From Sphingobacterium zeae (lineage in GTDB: Bacteria; Bacteroidota; Bacteroidia; Sphingobacteriales; Sphingobacteriaceae), in contig NZ_JAUTBA010000001.1 in the NCBI RefSeq assembly GCF_030818895.1, forward strand, positions 4,526,001-4,590,000: 64,000 nucleotides of DNA, read 5' to 3'. This document shows, piece after piece, positions 9,330 through 18,025 of the stretch. The position numbers were made by a program, and so were the translations under genes. The notes under the pieces are model-generated. The model had not been told where the DNA came from. It saw nothing but the letters and a program-made list of their open reading frames with translations, and made no database searches. How positions within the stretch are numbered: the stretch's first letter is position 1; every line of letters begins with the position of its first letter.

Positions 9330-10400
9330 TTACAGTTCGAATTCTGTCTGGAACATTCCGTTTGTCGACGCATATGCACCGCCAAAAGAAATAGGAACGC
9401 CATACACATCCGTAGTATAGACTCCACCATTTATAATGAAGTTCTGAAATTCATCAAACCCTTTAACCGTACGGACAGCATCTTGGCCACTTCCTCCTAT
9501 GATACAGATCGTGATCTGAGCTTCGGATAGAATCTTTTTTGTATTCGCATCTAAGGATACAGAACCATTTACTATACCTGCTGTAAACGCCGCGCGTACA
9601 GCTACAGATAACTCACTGTAATTTACTGATGATTCTACTAGAATTATCCCTTTGCGCCCATAGTTAACTGAATTAACATACACCGGATTCTTCGCTAAAA
9701 ATCCCTGTCTGGTTGGCTCATCTTTAAAAATATTTCCGTCATCTGGTATATCCATTGATACATTAAAATAAGTCTGGCTAAAATCACAGACTAGCGCAGA
9801 GGTTTGCAGAATTTTGCCGCTGGCGACTGATGCACTCATTGAAAAAACAGAGGCGATATTTATATTAGCTCCAAAAGCAAGCTTAGCTTCTTTATAGTAA
9901 TCTATCTGTTTCATTTTGTATGTAAATACCTGTGATTGTCTTCCGCTGAAATCTTTATCTCCGATAGCATCAATAACCGCATTATTTAGACCTGAACGAG
10001 TTGGAGAAATCTCCTTCGACCGTACTGGAAGTGAAAATGAAGCCGTAACCTTCGGCTTTAATAAGCTGGTATAACCTACAGGTTCATACAAACCGCTATT
10101 GATTGATTGTGCACTAAGTACTGAGCCTAAAAATATGTAATTGGGGGCCAATGTTGCTATCTCATAGAATTGTTCGACATTAGCAGTATTTGCAGAAGCA
10201 CGAAGTTTAGAATTTGCTGAAGGAGTTATATCAATTTCTTTCCCATCTTTAATGGTATAAACTTTATCCCATTGACCTTTGTCTTTTTTGGCAACCCTTT
10301 CTTGGGTTACATGAGCTGTATCAAGACGATTTGCTCCTTCCTTATTACATGAATAAAGGAGAATTGGTACAGCATAAATTAATTTAAAAATCTGTTTCAT
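9330..10400 (-). CDS. Cholesterol-dependent-cytolysin-like lipoprotein (CDC-like, 356 aa)
   Basis: A lipoprotein signal peptide (LLYSC, Cys18) is followed by a thiol_cytolysin-type core: YYKEAKLAFG near 168-177, FSQTYFNVSMDI near 207-218 and the family hallmark YVNSVNYGRKG at 241-251, equivalent to the YxSSVAYGR motif of cytolysins. It is shorter than classical CDCs (about 470-500 aa) and ends soon after the core, so the membrane-recognition domain 4 appears to be absent. Short/long pairs of CDC-like proteins that make pores together are known from Bacteroidota. It is the last gene of a four-gene operon with two other CDC-like genes. Confidence 0.85.
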   Translation of the reverse strand: MKQIFKLIYAVPILLYSCNKEGANRLDTAHVTQERVAKKDKGQWDKVYTIKDGKEIDITPSANSKLRASANTANVEQFYEIATLAPNYIFLGSVLSAQSINSGLYEPVGYTSLLKPKVTASFSLPVRSKEISPTRSGLNNAVIDAIGDKDFSGRQSQVFTYKMKQIDYYKEAKLAFGANINIASVFSMSASVASGKILQTSALVCDFSQTYFNVSMDIPDDGNIFKDEPTRQGFLAKNPVYVNSVNYGRKGIILVESSVNYSELSVAVRAAFTAGIVNGSVSLDANTKKILSEAQITICIIGGSGQDAVRTVKGFDEFQNFIINGGVYTTDVYGVPISFGGAYASTNGMFQTEFEL

Positions 10401-10415
10401 AATTATATATTTAAT

Positions 10416-12005
10416 TTAATAGATAGTAATAAAAAATGGACTCGACCTTAAGTTATAATTTAATTGATAATCTGTTGCTTCCCAATACCGTCTGGGTTCA
10501 TCCGGCATGGGTTCAGGGCCATTACTTTCATAAGAGGAGAATTCGGTTCCCACAATCAGTCTGTTTGAAAGATTAATATTTCTTAGTTTTAAGAGATCGG
10601 AACTGCTCTGGCAATCCATCAAAATTTCAGGCCAATTGTTTTGATTGGGCGTATAGATACATTTATTCTCATTTTTTTGCACCTCAAAATAGATGTCAGT
10701 ATAGGGATAAGCAGGTTTAGTCTTTTCCCTATCCTTAAAGAAGTTTAAAACAATATTGGCACTAGAACGATAATTGTTGCTCGATGCATCCGGTTCATAG
10801 ACACTATTCTCTCTATTTACTTTTACATACAAGGGCTCTACAAATGACGTATTTACAAATTCTGTTTCAACCAATTGATGTGTATTTGCATCTGAAAATG
10901 AACACGAAATAGGAACACCAAAACTTGTTTCGGTAAACTTTGAGTTGTAGATCAAATTCAGAAAATAAGAATACCCTTTAAAAGTCTGTACCGTATAATC
11001 ACTATCCGCTCCCATAATAAGGACTTTAAACGATGTCTCGTCAAAAAATTTCCTTTCCTCTGTTGTTAAAGTTTCTGTTTTGTTATAGAAGATTCGGTCA
11101 AATTCTTTTCTTATACACGTTTCGGCAAACTGATACTCTTTATCTGTTTCGATAACGAGTATTCCCATTCTGCCATAAGTAACTGAGTTGACATAAACAG
11201 GTGGTTCACCAGAAATACCTTGAATCGGCTGATCTGCTAGTGGTGCTATATCCATATTTACGGTAAAACTACCCTGAAAGAATTTCACATAAAGTCCGGT
11301 AGACTGCAATATTTTGTGAGATTCCGTAGTGCTGTTCTCACTCTTCGAGGAGAACAATCTTTGTGTATTGACGTCGGTACCAAATGCCTCTTTGATCTCA
11401 TCATAAAAAGTAAAACGCCTATATTGAAACATAAATTTTTCGTTCTGCTTAAAACTTCCACCAACAGCCATTTCTTTGACGTAATCATCCAGCTTAGAGT
11501 ATGTCGGATTTGTAATGATGCGGCTTGTCGGCTTAGGGGTAGTGTGAGTCAAGCTCATTGAAACTGTTATCGGTGTTCTATTCGCTAGGAAAATAGGATT
11601 ATAGACCTGTTTGGATATACTATTACCTTCCAAAATCGCCCCCGGAAAAATAAAATTTTTTCCCTGATACAACATCGCTTCAGTACTTTTTACCGTATGT
11701 CTTTTTGAGAAAAAAGCTTCGTCCTCAGGTGTCATCCCTGCTATAGTCGCTTTCTTTACAAAAAGAGCGTTACTTTGGTTATTTTTAACATTTGATTCAG
11801 AACGGCTACTGTATTCCCGTGCCATGACTTTATATAAAGAATCGCCTTGATAAGCATATGACGAGTCTATTTTGATTTGATATGGCTTGCGTACACTCGC
11901 ATTCGGCACCTTACTATTCTCGGTATGAATGGATAGATTATCCTTGTTGCATGATGCAATTATGAAAAATATAAGTGCACCACAAAAGGTCCTGAAAACT
12001 TTCAT
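10416..12005 (-). CDS. Cholesterol-dependent-cytolysin-like lipoprotein, long form (529 aa)
   Basis: A lipoprotein signal (IIASC, Cys19), then the CDC core with YDEIKEAFGTDV near 201-212, FFQGSFTVNMDI near 242-253 and YVNSVTYGRMG at 271-281. About 150 further residues follow the core (from roughly 375) and probably form a beta-rich domain 4 equivalent. The cholesterol-recognition undecapeptide of classical CDCs is not present, so a different receptor or surface target is expected. It is 15 bp upstream of the short form and 37 bp downstream of the third paralogue, on the same strand. Confidence 0.85.
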   Translation of the reverse strand: MKVFRTFCGALIFFIIASCNKDNLSIHTENSKVPNASVRKPYQIKIDSSYAYQGDSLYKVMAREYSSRSESNVKNNQSNALFVKKATIAGMTPEDEAFFSKRHTVKSTEAMLYQGKNFIFPGAILEGNSISKQVYNPIFLANRTPITVSMSLTHTTPKPTSRIITNPTYSKLDDYVKEMAVGGSFKQNEKFMFQYRRFTFYDEIKEAFGTDVNTQRLFSSKSENSTTESHKILQSTGLYVKFFQGSFTVNMDIAPLADQPIQGISGEPPVYVNSVTYGRMGILVIETDKEYQFAETCIRKEFDRIFYNKTETLTTEERKFFDETSFKVLIMGADSDYTVQTFKGYSYFLNLIYNSKFTETSFGVPISCSFSDANTHQLVETEFVNTSFVEPLYVKVNRENSVYEPDASSNNYRSSANIVLNFFKDREKTKPAYPYTDIYFEVQKNENKCIYTPNQNNWPEILMDCQSSSDLLKLRNINLSNRLIVGTEFSSYESNGPEPMPDEPRRYWEATDYQLNYNLRSSPFFITIY

Positions 12006-12042
12006 GATTAAAAAATAGGTTAAATAAGAAACAAAAAAATGA

Positions 12043-12903
12043 TTAATATGAATTATAAAAAATTTGGTGATTCTTTAAATAAGCGGCCTTATAAGAGATA
12101 GGATCTCCGTAATTGTTTACATCCAACGTTGCATCAATATAATTTATTAGTTGTTGCAATAGTTGTCCGGCACTGAAATCTAAATCAGTGTGACGCCCTC
12201 CAAGGAAAGCAACATGATAATTGCAGTTTGCGAGAACAGCTCTTTCTTTATCAGCAAGCTTGTTCCCTTTAAGCTGAGCGGATAACGCTTCTTTGACCAA
12301 TGTACCAGCTAAGTCCGATTCGACGATAACAACGGCTTTTCTTCCGAAAGAAAGTGTATTGATATAAATGAGGTCATTTATATCGTATTTATTGAGAAGT
12401 TCTTTATTTGTGTTAAAAGTTCCTTCGGCAGGTAAGTCCATATCCACTGTAAAAGCAATCTTTTCCATATTGATAGCCAGTAATGTCCGAGGTTTCTTTG
12501 CCGTTTCGGTGATGGAGAACCAACTTGTCAGATCAATCTGCTGTCCAAAATAAAGAGAAACATCATTATAGCCATTCAATTCTTTTATATCAAATGAAAA
12601 GCGCCTGTTATCCGAGCGTTTCCCTTGTAGAGCCTCTTCAATTGCCTTGTAAAATGATGTTTTTTCGGTTTTTATGACTTTACTCTTAACATTTAAGCCA
12701 CCAAAATTGACGATAATATTATCTAATATGACATTCAGAACCGGAGGAATCGGAGAATTTATTGTATGCTGTTCTAATACTGCTCCGACATATAATTCTT
12801 CAGGTGATTTAACCGTTATGACGGTTGACTTCTGGTCTTGACCAACGGCAATCTTTGGAAATCCGGTTCCTAAAAAGAGAAGTAGTGTGATGTATTTAAT
12901 CAT
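12043..12903 (-). CDS. Short cytolysin-like secreted protein (286 aa), third paralogue of the operon
   Basis: It has a normal signal peptide (cleavage near AVGQD) rather than a lipobox. The core is diverged but recognisable: YNDVSLYFGQQID near 112-124, KIAFTVDMDLPAEG near 148-161 and YINTLSFGRKAV near 180-191, aligning with YVNSVNYGRKG of its neighbours. The CDC signature Tyr-Gly-Arg has become Phe-Gly-Arg. Its start codon overlaps the stop of the preceding lipoprotein gene (TAATG), indicating translational coupling. It may be a soluble partner of the two lipidated forms. Confidence 0.75.
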   Translation of the reverse strand: MIKYITLLLFLGTGFPKIAVGQDQKSTVITVKSPEELYVGAVLEQHTINSPIPPVLNVILDNIIVNFGGLNVKSKVIKTEKTSFYKAIEEALQGKRSDNRRFSFDIKELNGYNDVSLYFGQQIDLTSWFSITETAKKPRTLLAINMEKIAFTVDMDLPAEGTFNTNKELLNKYDINDLIYINTLSFGRKAVVIVESDLAGTLVKEALSAQLKGNKLADKERAVLANCNYHVAFLGGRHTDLDFSAGQLLQQLINYIDATLDVNNYGDPISYKAAYLKNHQIFYNSY

Positions 12904-13484
12904 TATTTGGAAGTATTATATAGTAAGTCAATTTTCAGCCAAATAAAATCTGTATTCTCAGCATTTTTAGACAACAGGTGATCATAAGATTTTAGATTAT
13001 ATTCTTGCCCTATCAAAAAATTATGTGATGACTGAGTAACACTTTTCTTTGAATAAAAGCTCATGCTGAGCACAAAATCTGTTTTGTTCTTTTTCGCGCC
13101 GATTAGCTTCGACGATGATTCGTCGCTATCCTGGAGATAAAGATCATCACTCTCCCATTTTGACTTGTAGCGTTCTGTAATACCAAATTGTTTAATGAGG
13201 ATTGTGGAGTCCTTTTCAACGATAATTTCTTTAGGTATTGACAGGTCAACACGATCCTCAAAGTACTTTTTTATTTCTGATTCCGCCAGAGAAGACGCTA
13301 AACTGGAGGAGGTGATTTTTTGAAAATCAAGCACCTTTTTTGAATCAAGCTTCAACTTCAAATCATTCACCTCTATTGGTGGGTCTACTGGTGGCTTCAC
13401 AACACTATTTTCCTTTTTACAGGCGGTAAGCAGTAGAAGAGACACCATAGCATAAATAATAAAATACTTTGTATTACTTTTCAT
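12903..13484 (-). CDS. Lipoprotein of unknown family (193 aa), first gene of the cytolysin-like operon
   Basis: It has a lipobox (LLTAC), a Pro-rich linker (VVKPPVDPPIEV) and a beta-rich remainder. No family was recognised. It is the promoter-proximal gene of the CDC-like operon and overlaps the next start by TAATG, so it probably acts with the cytolysins, for example as an immunity, chaperone or surface-assembly factor; this is inference from position only. Confidence 0.7.
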   Translation of the reverse strand: MKSNTKYFIIYAMVSLLLLTACKKENSVVKPPVDPPIEVNDLKLKLDSKKVLDFQKITSSSLASSLAESEIKKYFEDRVDLSIPKEIIVEKDSTILIKQFGITERYKSKWESDDLYLQDSDESSSKLIGAKKNKTDFVLSMSFYSKKSVTQSSHNFLIGQEYNLKSYDHLLSKNAENTDFIWLKIDLLYNTSK

Positions 13485-13550
13485 ATATATTATTCTATTT
13501 TAAAAAAATTACTATAAATTATATTTAATTAAAACAACCTACACTGAAAG

Positions 13551-13581
13551 CAAACATACTACATATTAGATAAAAAACAAT
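13551..13581 (-). promoter_or_regulatory. Predicted promoter of the cytolysin-like operon
   Basis: The minus strand has TATGTTTG (13551-13558), a perfect TAnnTTTG box, with ATTG 19 nt further upstream as a weak -33 element (consensus TTTG). The leader would be about 60 nt. Confidence 0.45.
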
Positions 13582-13789
13582 ATAGAGAGAAATTAACTAC
13601 ACAAAAGTGTTTAAACCGACGTAAATTAAGCGTCAAAACATCAATAATTTCACAATAGTTATCCATTGCATCAAATAACGACAAGAAAATATAATTAATG
13701 ATAAAATATCAAAGAGAGTAAAAAACTACTCTACATACAAAAGTCGAGGTAAGGCATCTAATTGACTTCAATCCTTTTTGACGTAAAAA

Positions 13790-13869
13790 AAAGCCACATC
13801 TCGCGATGTGGCCTTAATAAACATATGATTCACTAATGGTTTGTCTTTCATTATTGGCAAACCACCAGT
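13790..13869 (-). terminator. 3' hairpin region of P3
   Basis: A GCCACATC/GATGTGGC stem-loop and a second stem with a GCAAACCACCAG right arm lie just past the P3 stop codon. Confidence 0.6.
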
Positions 13870-13878
13870 TATTGGATA

Positions 13879-14325
13879 CTACTTATACGAATTAATTGAT
13901 TTAAATACTTTCCAATTATTGCCTGCTCGTTCCAAAGTAACTAAATCTGTTTTGGTGAAGTTTTCAAATTTTAAAGTCACTTTAGCGACCATATAATCAG
14001 CAGATTCTTCGATTATATCAGTGCTTACTGTACAGTTCAGCTTCTCTTTTTTTTGTTTTTTCAATAGTTTGACCACTTCGCTACTCCTATGATTTTGCGC
14101 GTTGGATGCTTGGATTTTTTGGCTGAAATTTTCTGCGAATAACTGCTCTACTCCTGCTGATTCTCCTTCAGTCGTTACCACAACATAGTGCGCTAAAGCA
14201 AAGTCTGCTGTGGAAAGGTTAACGTTTGCTTTTGTTGCTTTTGCTCCTGGTCCTTCAGCTGCCATAGCAAATGTAGATACTGCGATTAAAGCTGCTGCTG
14301 CGAATGTTTTTACTAGCGTATTCAT
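13879..14325 (-). CDS. P3: secreted 148-residue protein of the six-copy family
   Basis: The signal peptide is identical to that of P2 (MNTLVKTFAAAALIAV start). Mature-region differences include FALAHYVVVTTEGE and a Lys-rich segment KKQKKEKLNC. The C-terminal strand pair LVTLERAGNNWKVFKSINSYK is retained. The -7 box is at 14371-14378. Confidence 0.85.
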   Translation of the reverse strand: MNTLVKTFAAAALIAVSTFAMAAEGPGAKATKANVNLSTADFALAHYVVVTTEGESAGVEQLFAENFSQKIQASNAQNHRSSEVVKLLKKQKKEKLNCTVSTDIIEESADYMVAKVTLKFENFTKTDLVTLERAGNNWKVFKSINSYK

Positions 14326-14382
14326 AATGTCTTTTTTATATTGTTAGTTTTTAGTTCTTATTTGTTGACTCAAAACTACAAC

Positions 14383-14459
14383 ACAATAGGCTCCTGGCCT
14401 ACGGGCTTTAGACCAACGACCTAGAAAACTCGGTGAGTGGCGGGAATGGGGAGGTGAAA
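14383..14459 (-). repeat. Upstream block U of P3
   Basis: A conserved copy of U (GGGCTTTAGACCAACGACC ... CTCGGTGAGTGG) upstream of the P3 -7 box. Confidence 0.6.
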
Positions 14460-14542
14460 AGGCTTAGAATAATGCACTGAATTTTCGATAATCAGACTCT
14501 AACTGCTATCTTTAATAGCAAAAGCTTCTACAACAAGTCCAA

Positions 14543-15112
14543 ATGATTGAAATTGCCCATCAACAATATAAAGTATTCATCTATAACGATCACCAATATA
14601 CAGTTGAATCCGCTGATAATCTCAGACGCTACAACCGGGTATATGTCGATGATTCTTGCGATCGGTATAGCAACGTATCTAACGTTGCCATTTTAGTAAA
14701 GCATGGTCATGATGAAGTGGCTAGTGCTATTCTTTGTCATACCGGGGTTTTCACAGGATTGAGCGAATCCTCCTTTATAATCGAGGAGCGTGTGCTTTAT
14801 ATTTGCGTTGGGAATAAACTGTACTATTTAAATATACCAGACTTGACGCTCAAATGGACAGGACAAGTAGATTATGTAACGAATTTCAGTGTTCAGAAAA
14901 TAGAAGATGATCTGCTCGTTCATGGTGAACTCGAAATCACAAGAATAACAAAACTCGGAGAAATAAAATGGCGATTTGGAGGACACGATATCTGGGTAAA
15001 TAATAATGGCCATCAAGAATTGACAGTATTACCCAAAAGCATACAACTTATTGATTTCGGATCGCATGTATATGAACTAGATTTTGCTGGTAATATAATT
15101 TCTCAGAATTAG
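14543..15112 (+). CDS. Hypothetical 189-residue beta-propeller-like protein
   Basis: No signal peptide. The sequence is beta-rich with PQQ/WD-like turns (LYYLNIPDLTLKWTGQVDYV, ITKLGEIKWRFGGHDIW, YELDFAGNIISQN). Stand-alone proteins of this style often occur near polymorphic toxins as immunity or accessory proteins, but I do not recognise the family and see no partner toxin beside it. It is transcribed away from P3. Confidence 0.6.
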   Translation: MIEIAHQQYKVFIYNDHQYTVESADNLRRYNRVYVDDSCDRYSNVSNVAILVKHGHDEVASAILCHTGVFTGLSESSFIIEERVLYICVGNKLYYLNIPDLTLKWTGQVDYVTNFSVQKIEDDLLVHGELEITRITKLGEIKWRFGGHDIWVNNNGHQELTVLPKSIQLIDFGSHVYELDFAGNIISQN

Positions 15113-15241
15113 ATCGGAATTTATATTCTACAATAGTGATAAACACAATTCACAAATATATTTAGGGACTTTTTTTTCTAGAAAAAGAAGAGACATCTTT
15201 TTAATGGAATGATATTATCTCTTTGGTTCTTCAACACCACT

Positions 15242-15262
15242 GAAACTATCTTCGATAGTTTC
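15242..15262. terminator. Short perfect hairpin after the 14543 gene
   Basis: GAAACTATC and GATAGTTTC arms are separated by TTC. It lies 130 bp past the stop and may be a terminator or part of a decayed insertion. Confidence 0.4.
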
Positions 15263-15287
15263 GTGGAAGGAAAAAAACAATCGTAAG

Positions 15288-15343
15288 GTACAGATACAGG
15301 TGGGCGGCTCTGCTTAAACAGAGCCGCCCACCTGTATCTGTAC
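15288..15343. repeat. 25-bp perfect inverted repeat (long GC-rich hairpin)
   Basis: Arms 15288-15312 and 15319-15343 are perfect reverse complements separated by CTTAAA. They are markedly GC-rich (core GGTGGGCGGC) compared with the AT-rich surroundings. A stem this long and perfect is more than a normal terminator needs, and could be a mobile palindromic element or a recombination scar. No genes lie within it. Confidence 0.75.
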
Positions 15344-15369
15344 TATCGCAGACGTCAAACGTGTTTTAG

Positions 15370-15527
15370 AATATCTAAAAGTTTATCTAAATTTATTTTC
15401 CTATCACTTTTTAGACAAACTTAAGTCACTATAAGACAAATAAAAATAAAAATTACCACATCAAATATCTATCTTGAGTCTATCTAAGTTTATTTTTCTT
15501 TATCATTTTTAGATAAACTTAGCAACC
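15370..15527. repeat. Tandem imperfect repeat with internal palindromes next to the SUFU fragment
   Basis: Two related units of about 45 bp (15375-15425 and 15482-15527) share TTTATTTT...TATCA.TTTTTAGA.AAACTTA. The second is a hairpin with CTAAGTTTAT/ATAAACTTAG arms. The right unit abuts and overlaps the last codons of the truncated SUFU-like gene, so this repeat probably marks where its 3' part was lost. Confidence 0.5.
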
Positions 15528-15788
15528 TATTAATGATTCAACTAGCATTTGATCTTGCTCACCAGAAAACATGTGCAGTTCGAGTCCAAATTCATCTTCC
15601 AAACAAGACATACCCACAGTAGCATAAATCCACATATTGCGTTCGGTTATTGGGGGAAATTCCAGGATCCGAAAATGATCACCTAAATCATCATAAAAAC
15701 CTTTCTGCCAAGTCAATATCTTATATTCCTTTCCCCAATTATAGGTATAGTGTTCTAAAAGCTTTTGATGATATAAGACTGTATCCAT
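15519..15788 (-). pseudogene. Truncated SUFU-domain (suppressor of fused-like) protein, N-terminal half only
   Basis: 89 residues resembling the first half of bacterial SUFU-domain proteins: HYTYNWGKEYKILTWQKGF, ILEFPPITERNMWIYATVGMS and ELHMFSGEQ. The family is normally about 180-200 aa. Translation stops after SLIGC, where repeat DNA begins. SUFU-domain proteins are frequent immunity partners in bacterial polymorphic-toxin loci. The short product is probably non-functional. Confidence 0.65.
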
Positions 15789-15820
15789 TTTAATTCAAGT
15801 TATCAAAAAAAATTACTCCA

Positions 15821-16070
15821 ATAAAACTATTTCAAATTGACTGTTGTTCTTATAATACAAACCGGCTACAAGCTATCTTTCGAAAGAAAGGTTCAACATA
15901 AAAATTGGCGTCGTACAGTGAAAATCCAATAGTCTTTAAAAGCATTGGATGACGAAACAAAAAAGAGGAAACGATAGGAAACATAAAAATTACTGTACAA
16001 ATAAACGCTAAGAGAAAGGGTCTGATGAAAATCAGGCCCTTTTGACGTAAAAAAGCCATATCTCTCATAT
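15821..16070. repeat. Repeat element E3
   Basis: A copy of E lying just past the AbiEii stop codon. The AAAGGG/CCCTTT hairpin is intact, but the last hairpin has degenerated (GCCATATC...ATATTCAGC). The conserved plus-strand tail frame (GYKLSFERKV ...) is still open. Confidence 0.75.
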
Positions 16071-16081
16071 TCAGCTTGACT

Positions 16082-17002
16082 TTAAGGATATAGGACAGCT
16101 TCTAGATTTTTGTAAGCGGTCACGTGTTTATTCTCTGACATTTTATTTAAATTGATTAATCTCCATTTCACTGAAGGAAGTTCCGAGACTAAAGCTGCGT
16201 CCAATCCTAAGAGTGCCCAATCAGGTGTCTTATTTTTGACAGAGAGTAAAAATTTACGTTCACTATCAGTCATCTCCTTGTTGATATCTGCAATCAGTTT
16301 CTCCCGTATAGAAAGTAGCTCCTCTAAAGAAACTTCAATTTCTGCCATTTGCGCAAACTCCATTTCATATATACCTGAGATATCTTTTCGGTTTGGATTA
16401 AGCAGTTCTGCCATCGGTCGAAAATGACTTATTAAAAATACAAGAAATGTTTTTCGTAATTCTTCCGTTAATCCTTCATTTTCGTATAACTGTTTTACAT
16501 CAAACAAATCACGGGGATGTTGACGATCTAGGGCAGCGCAAAGTTTACCAGCATACAGATCTGGGTGTGATGCAACTAGCATTTCAGCATAACCAAATTC
16601 TTTTTCAACCTGCGGTCGCACTTCCATTCTGACAGCTGGGAAAAGGCTTCCACGTATAACAGGAGATAGTTCTATTTTAACACGAACATCATTAAGTGAA
16701 ACTATTATTCGTAAAGAATTATCCTGTTGTAGTGTTGTATTTTGAACTTGGGCACCTGCAATCGATTTCTTTATGGAATCTGTTATTCTCGCTAATGCAG
16801 CTCTGATATTTTCAAGAGAGGCGTCGCGATCCTCCATTGGCAGATACAACAAATCGATGTCTATGGAAAGCCTTGGCAAATCTCTATAAAACAAATTAAT
16901 AGCCGTACCGCCTTTAAGTGCAAAACAGTCTTCTTTATCGATTATAGGTAACAATCGGATCAATAAACGGACCTGCTCAGCATATTCTTCTTTCTTACTC
17001 AT
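16082..17002 (-). CDS. abiEii: AbiEii-type nucleotidyltransferase toxin (type IV toxin-antitoxin)
   Basis: A 306-residue protein with the family signature FALKGGTAINLFYRDLPRLS followed by IDIDLLYLP: a GG[ST] nucleotidyltransferase motif and a D-x-D metal-binding pair. A later ASHPDLYAGKLCAALDRQHPRDLFDV segment contains the conserved K...D.F motif. AbiEii toxins transfer nucleotides to tRNA or related targets and block growth, giving phage abortive infection. It overlaps the antitoxin gene by 8 bp and follows it, the classical abiEi-abiEii order. Confidence 0.93.
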   Translation of the reverse strand: MSKKEEYAEQVRLLIRLLPIIDKEDCFALKGGTAINLFYRDLPRLSIDIDLLYLPMEDRDASLENIRAALARITDSIKKSIAGAQVQNTTLQQDNSLRIIVSLNDVRVKIELSPVIRGSLFPAVRMEVRPQVEKEFGYAEMLVASHPDLYAGKLCAALDRQHPRDLFDVKQLYENEGLTEELRKTFLVFLISHFRPMAELLNPNRKDISGIYEMEFAQMAEIEVSLEELLSIREKLIADINKEMTDSERKFLLSVKNKTPDWALLGLDAALVSELPSVKWRLINLNKMSENKHVTAYKNLEAVLYP

Positions 17003-17789
17003 AAAAATCAGGAACAGTTATTTTATATTTCTTATTTAGTTTCCCACCTGTGACGATCACACGATTACCAGATCCAAAATCTATTTTCTCAGATTGAAGT
17101 TTTGTAAACCAGGTATGATTTTGACGCTCGGCAAGGTAAAAGAAAAGCCTGCGAACTTTGATATTTGTGCACAGTTCCAATAATCTTTGGAGTGTCCTAG
17201 GAGAAAGCGTATTTAATCCTTGCATTAATTCATCCGCATGTTCAAATGATATATTTTGGGGAACTTGATTCATCACTTCCAAAATAGCTCTTTCAGGAAT
17301 GGATATACGTAAGCCTTCCTTTGTATTTTTCCAACTGAAAGCTCTAGTAAACTCAAGTAATGCTAGCGGCCTTTCATCTTCAAAACTATTACCAAATAAA
17401 TAGCCAGAACTATGCTTAAGAAATTTGATCCCTGTTGTAAGGTTATTTATCCATATGGGAAGATTATCCCGGCCATATAAATGAATCAAGCGTTGATTAG
17501 ACATCGGGAGATAATGGGTCAGTTTCTGAAGTTCTAAAGCCGATAGGCCTCCAATGGTTAGATCTGTATCCAGCTGTTTCTGCAGGAAATAGACAATATC
17601 CCCCCATTCCACTTCTGCCCCTTCACGTTTATATACTCCATTTTTCACAGTTTCCAATAGTCCGCTCTTCAATAAATTATCGATCGCATGGCCTGTGAGA
17701 TCATTCTGCTGTAGCCAAGATCTGGTAACCAAAGCTCCCTCCGGCACTAATTTTAACACATATTTCCTTCTCTGAGAATACATATTCAT
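16995..17789 (-). CDS. abiEi: AbiEi-type antitoxin / transcriptional autorepressor
   Basis: It has an N-terminal winged-helix domain (LKLVPEGALVTRSWLQQNDL, then LLKSGLLETVKNGVYKR) and a C-terminal antitoxin domain, matching AbiEi with the AbiEi_3 N-terminal region. A longer frame opens at 17861, but I choose the ATG at 17789 (or 17783) because the predicted transcription start lies at about 17825, downstream of the longer start. AbiEi neutralises AbiEii without binding it and represses its own promoter at inverted repeats; two such repeats flank the promoter here. Confidence 0.9.
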   Translation of the reverse strand: MNMYSQRRKYVLKLVPEGALVTRSWLQQNDLTGHAIDNLLKSGLLETVKNGVYKREGAEVEWGDIVYFLQKQLDTDLTIGGLSALELQKLTHYLPMSNQRLIHLYGRDNLPIWINNLTTGIKFLKHSSGYLFGNSFEDERPLALLEFTRAFSWKNTKEGLRISIPERAILEVMNQVPQNISFEHADELMQGLNTLSPRTLQRLLELCTNIKVRRLFFYLAERQNHTWFTKLQSEKIDFGSGNRVIVTGGKLNKKYKITVPDFYE

Positions 17790-17805
17790 GTTTAAACTAT
17801 TTAAA

Positions 17806-17894
17806 TTTATCGGCGATAAACGCCGATAAATCAAATATACATAAACTGATTTATTTAACAAAACTTATATTATCGGCGTTTTTCGCCGATAATA
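17806..17894 (-). promoter_or_regulatory. abiE promoter with two flanking operator palindromes
   Basis: IR1 (17806-17830) has arms TTTATCGGCG/CGCCGATAAA with a 5-nt spacer. IR2 (17868-17894) has arms TATTATCGGCG/CGCCGATAATA, also with a 5-nt spacer. Between them lies a near-ideal Bacteroidota promoter on the minus strand: TTTG at 17859-17862 and TATATTTG at 17832-17839, 19 nt apart. IR1 would cover the start site. This matches the known two-operator negative autoregulation by AbiEi. Confidence 0.85.
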
Positions 17895-18025
17895 AAGAAA
17901 TATATAAACAAGTAAGTCTTTTCGAAAACAAGCATAATACCGTTATTCCTGATTTTAGAGAAATGGATATAAAAAACTCAAATTGATATCATGTTATCTG
18001 AATTGACTCGCCGAGATCCTCCGCT

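Larger units (their letters stand above)
13485..13878. other. Gene-free stretch upstream of the cytolysin-like operon
   Basis: About 390 bp of very AT-rich DNA. It contains the predicted operon promoter at 13551-13581, remnants of the E/P junction (TTTTTGACGTAAAAAAAAGCC near 13777) and the P3 3' hairpins. No other gene is visible. Confidence 0.5.

Noticed and set aside
16995..17861. AbiEi starting at 17861
   Set aside because: The predicted promoter (17832-17862) and operator IR1 lie downstream of that start codon.
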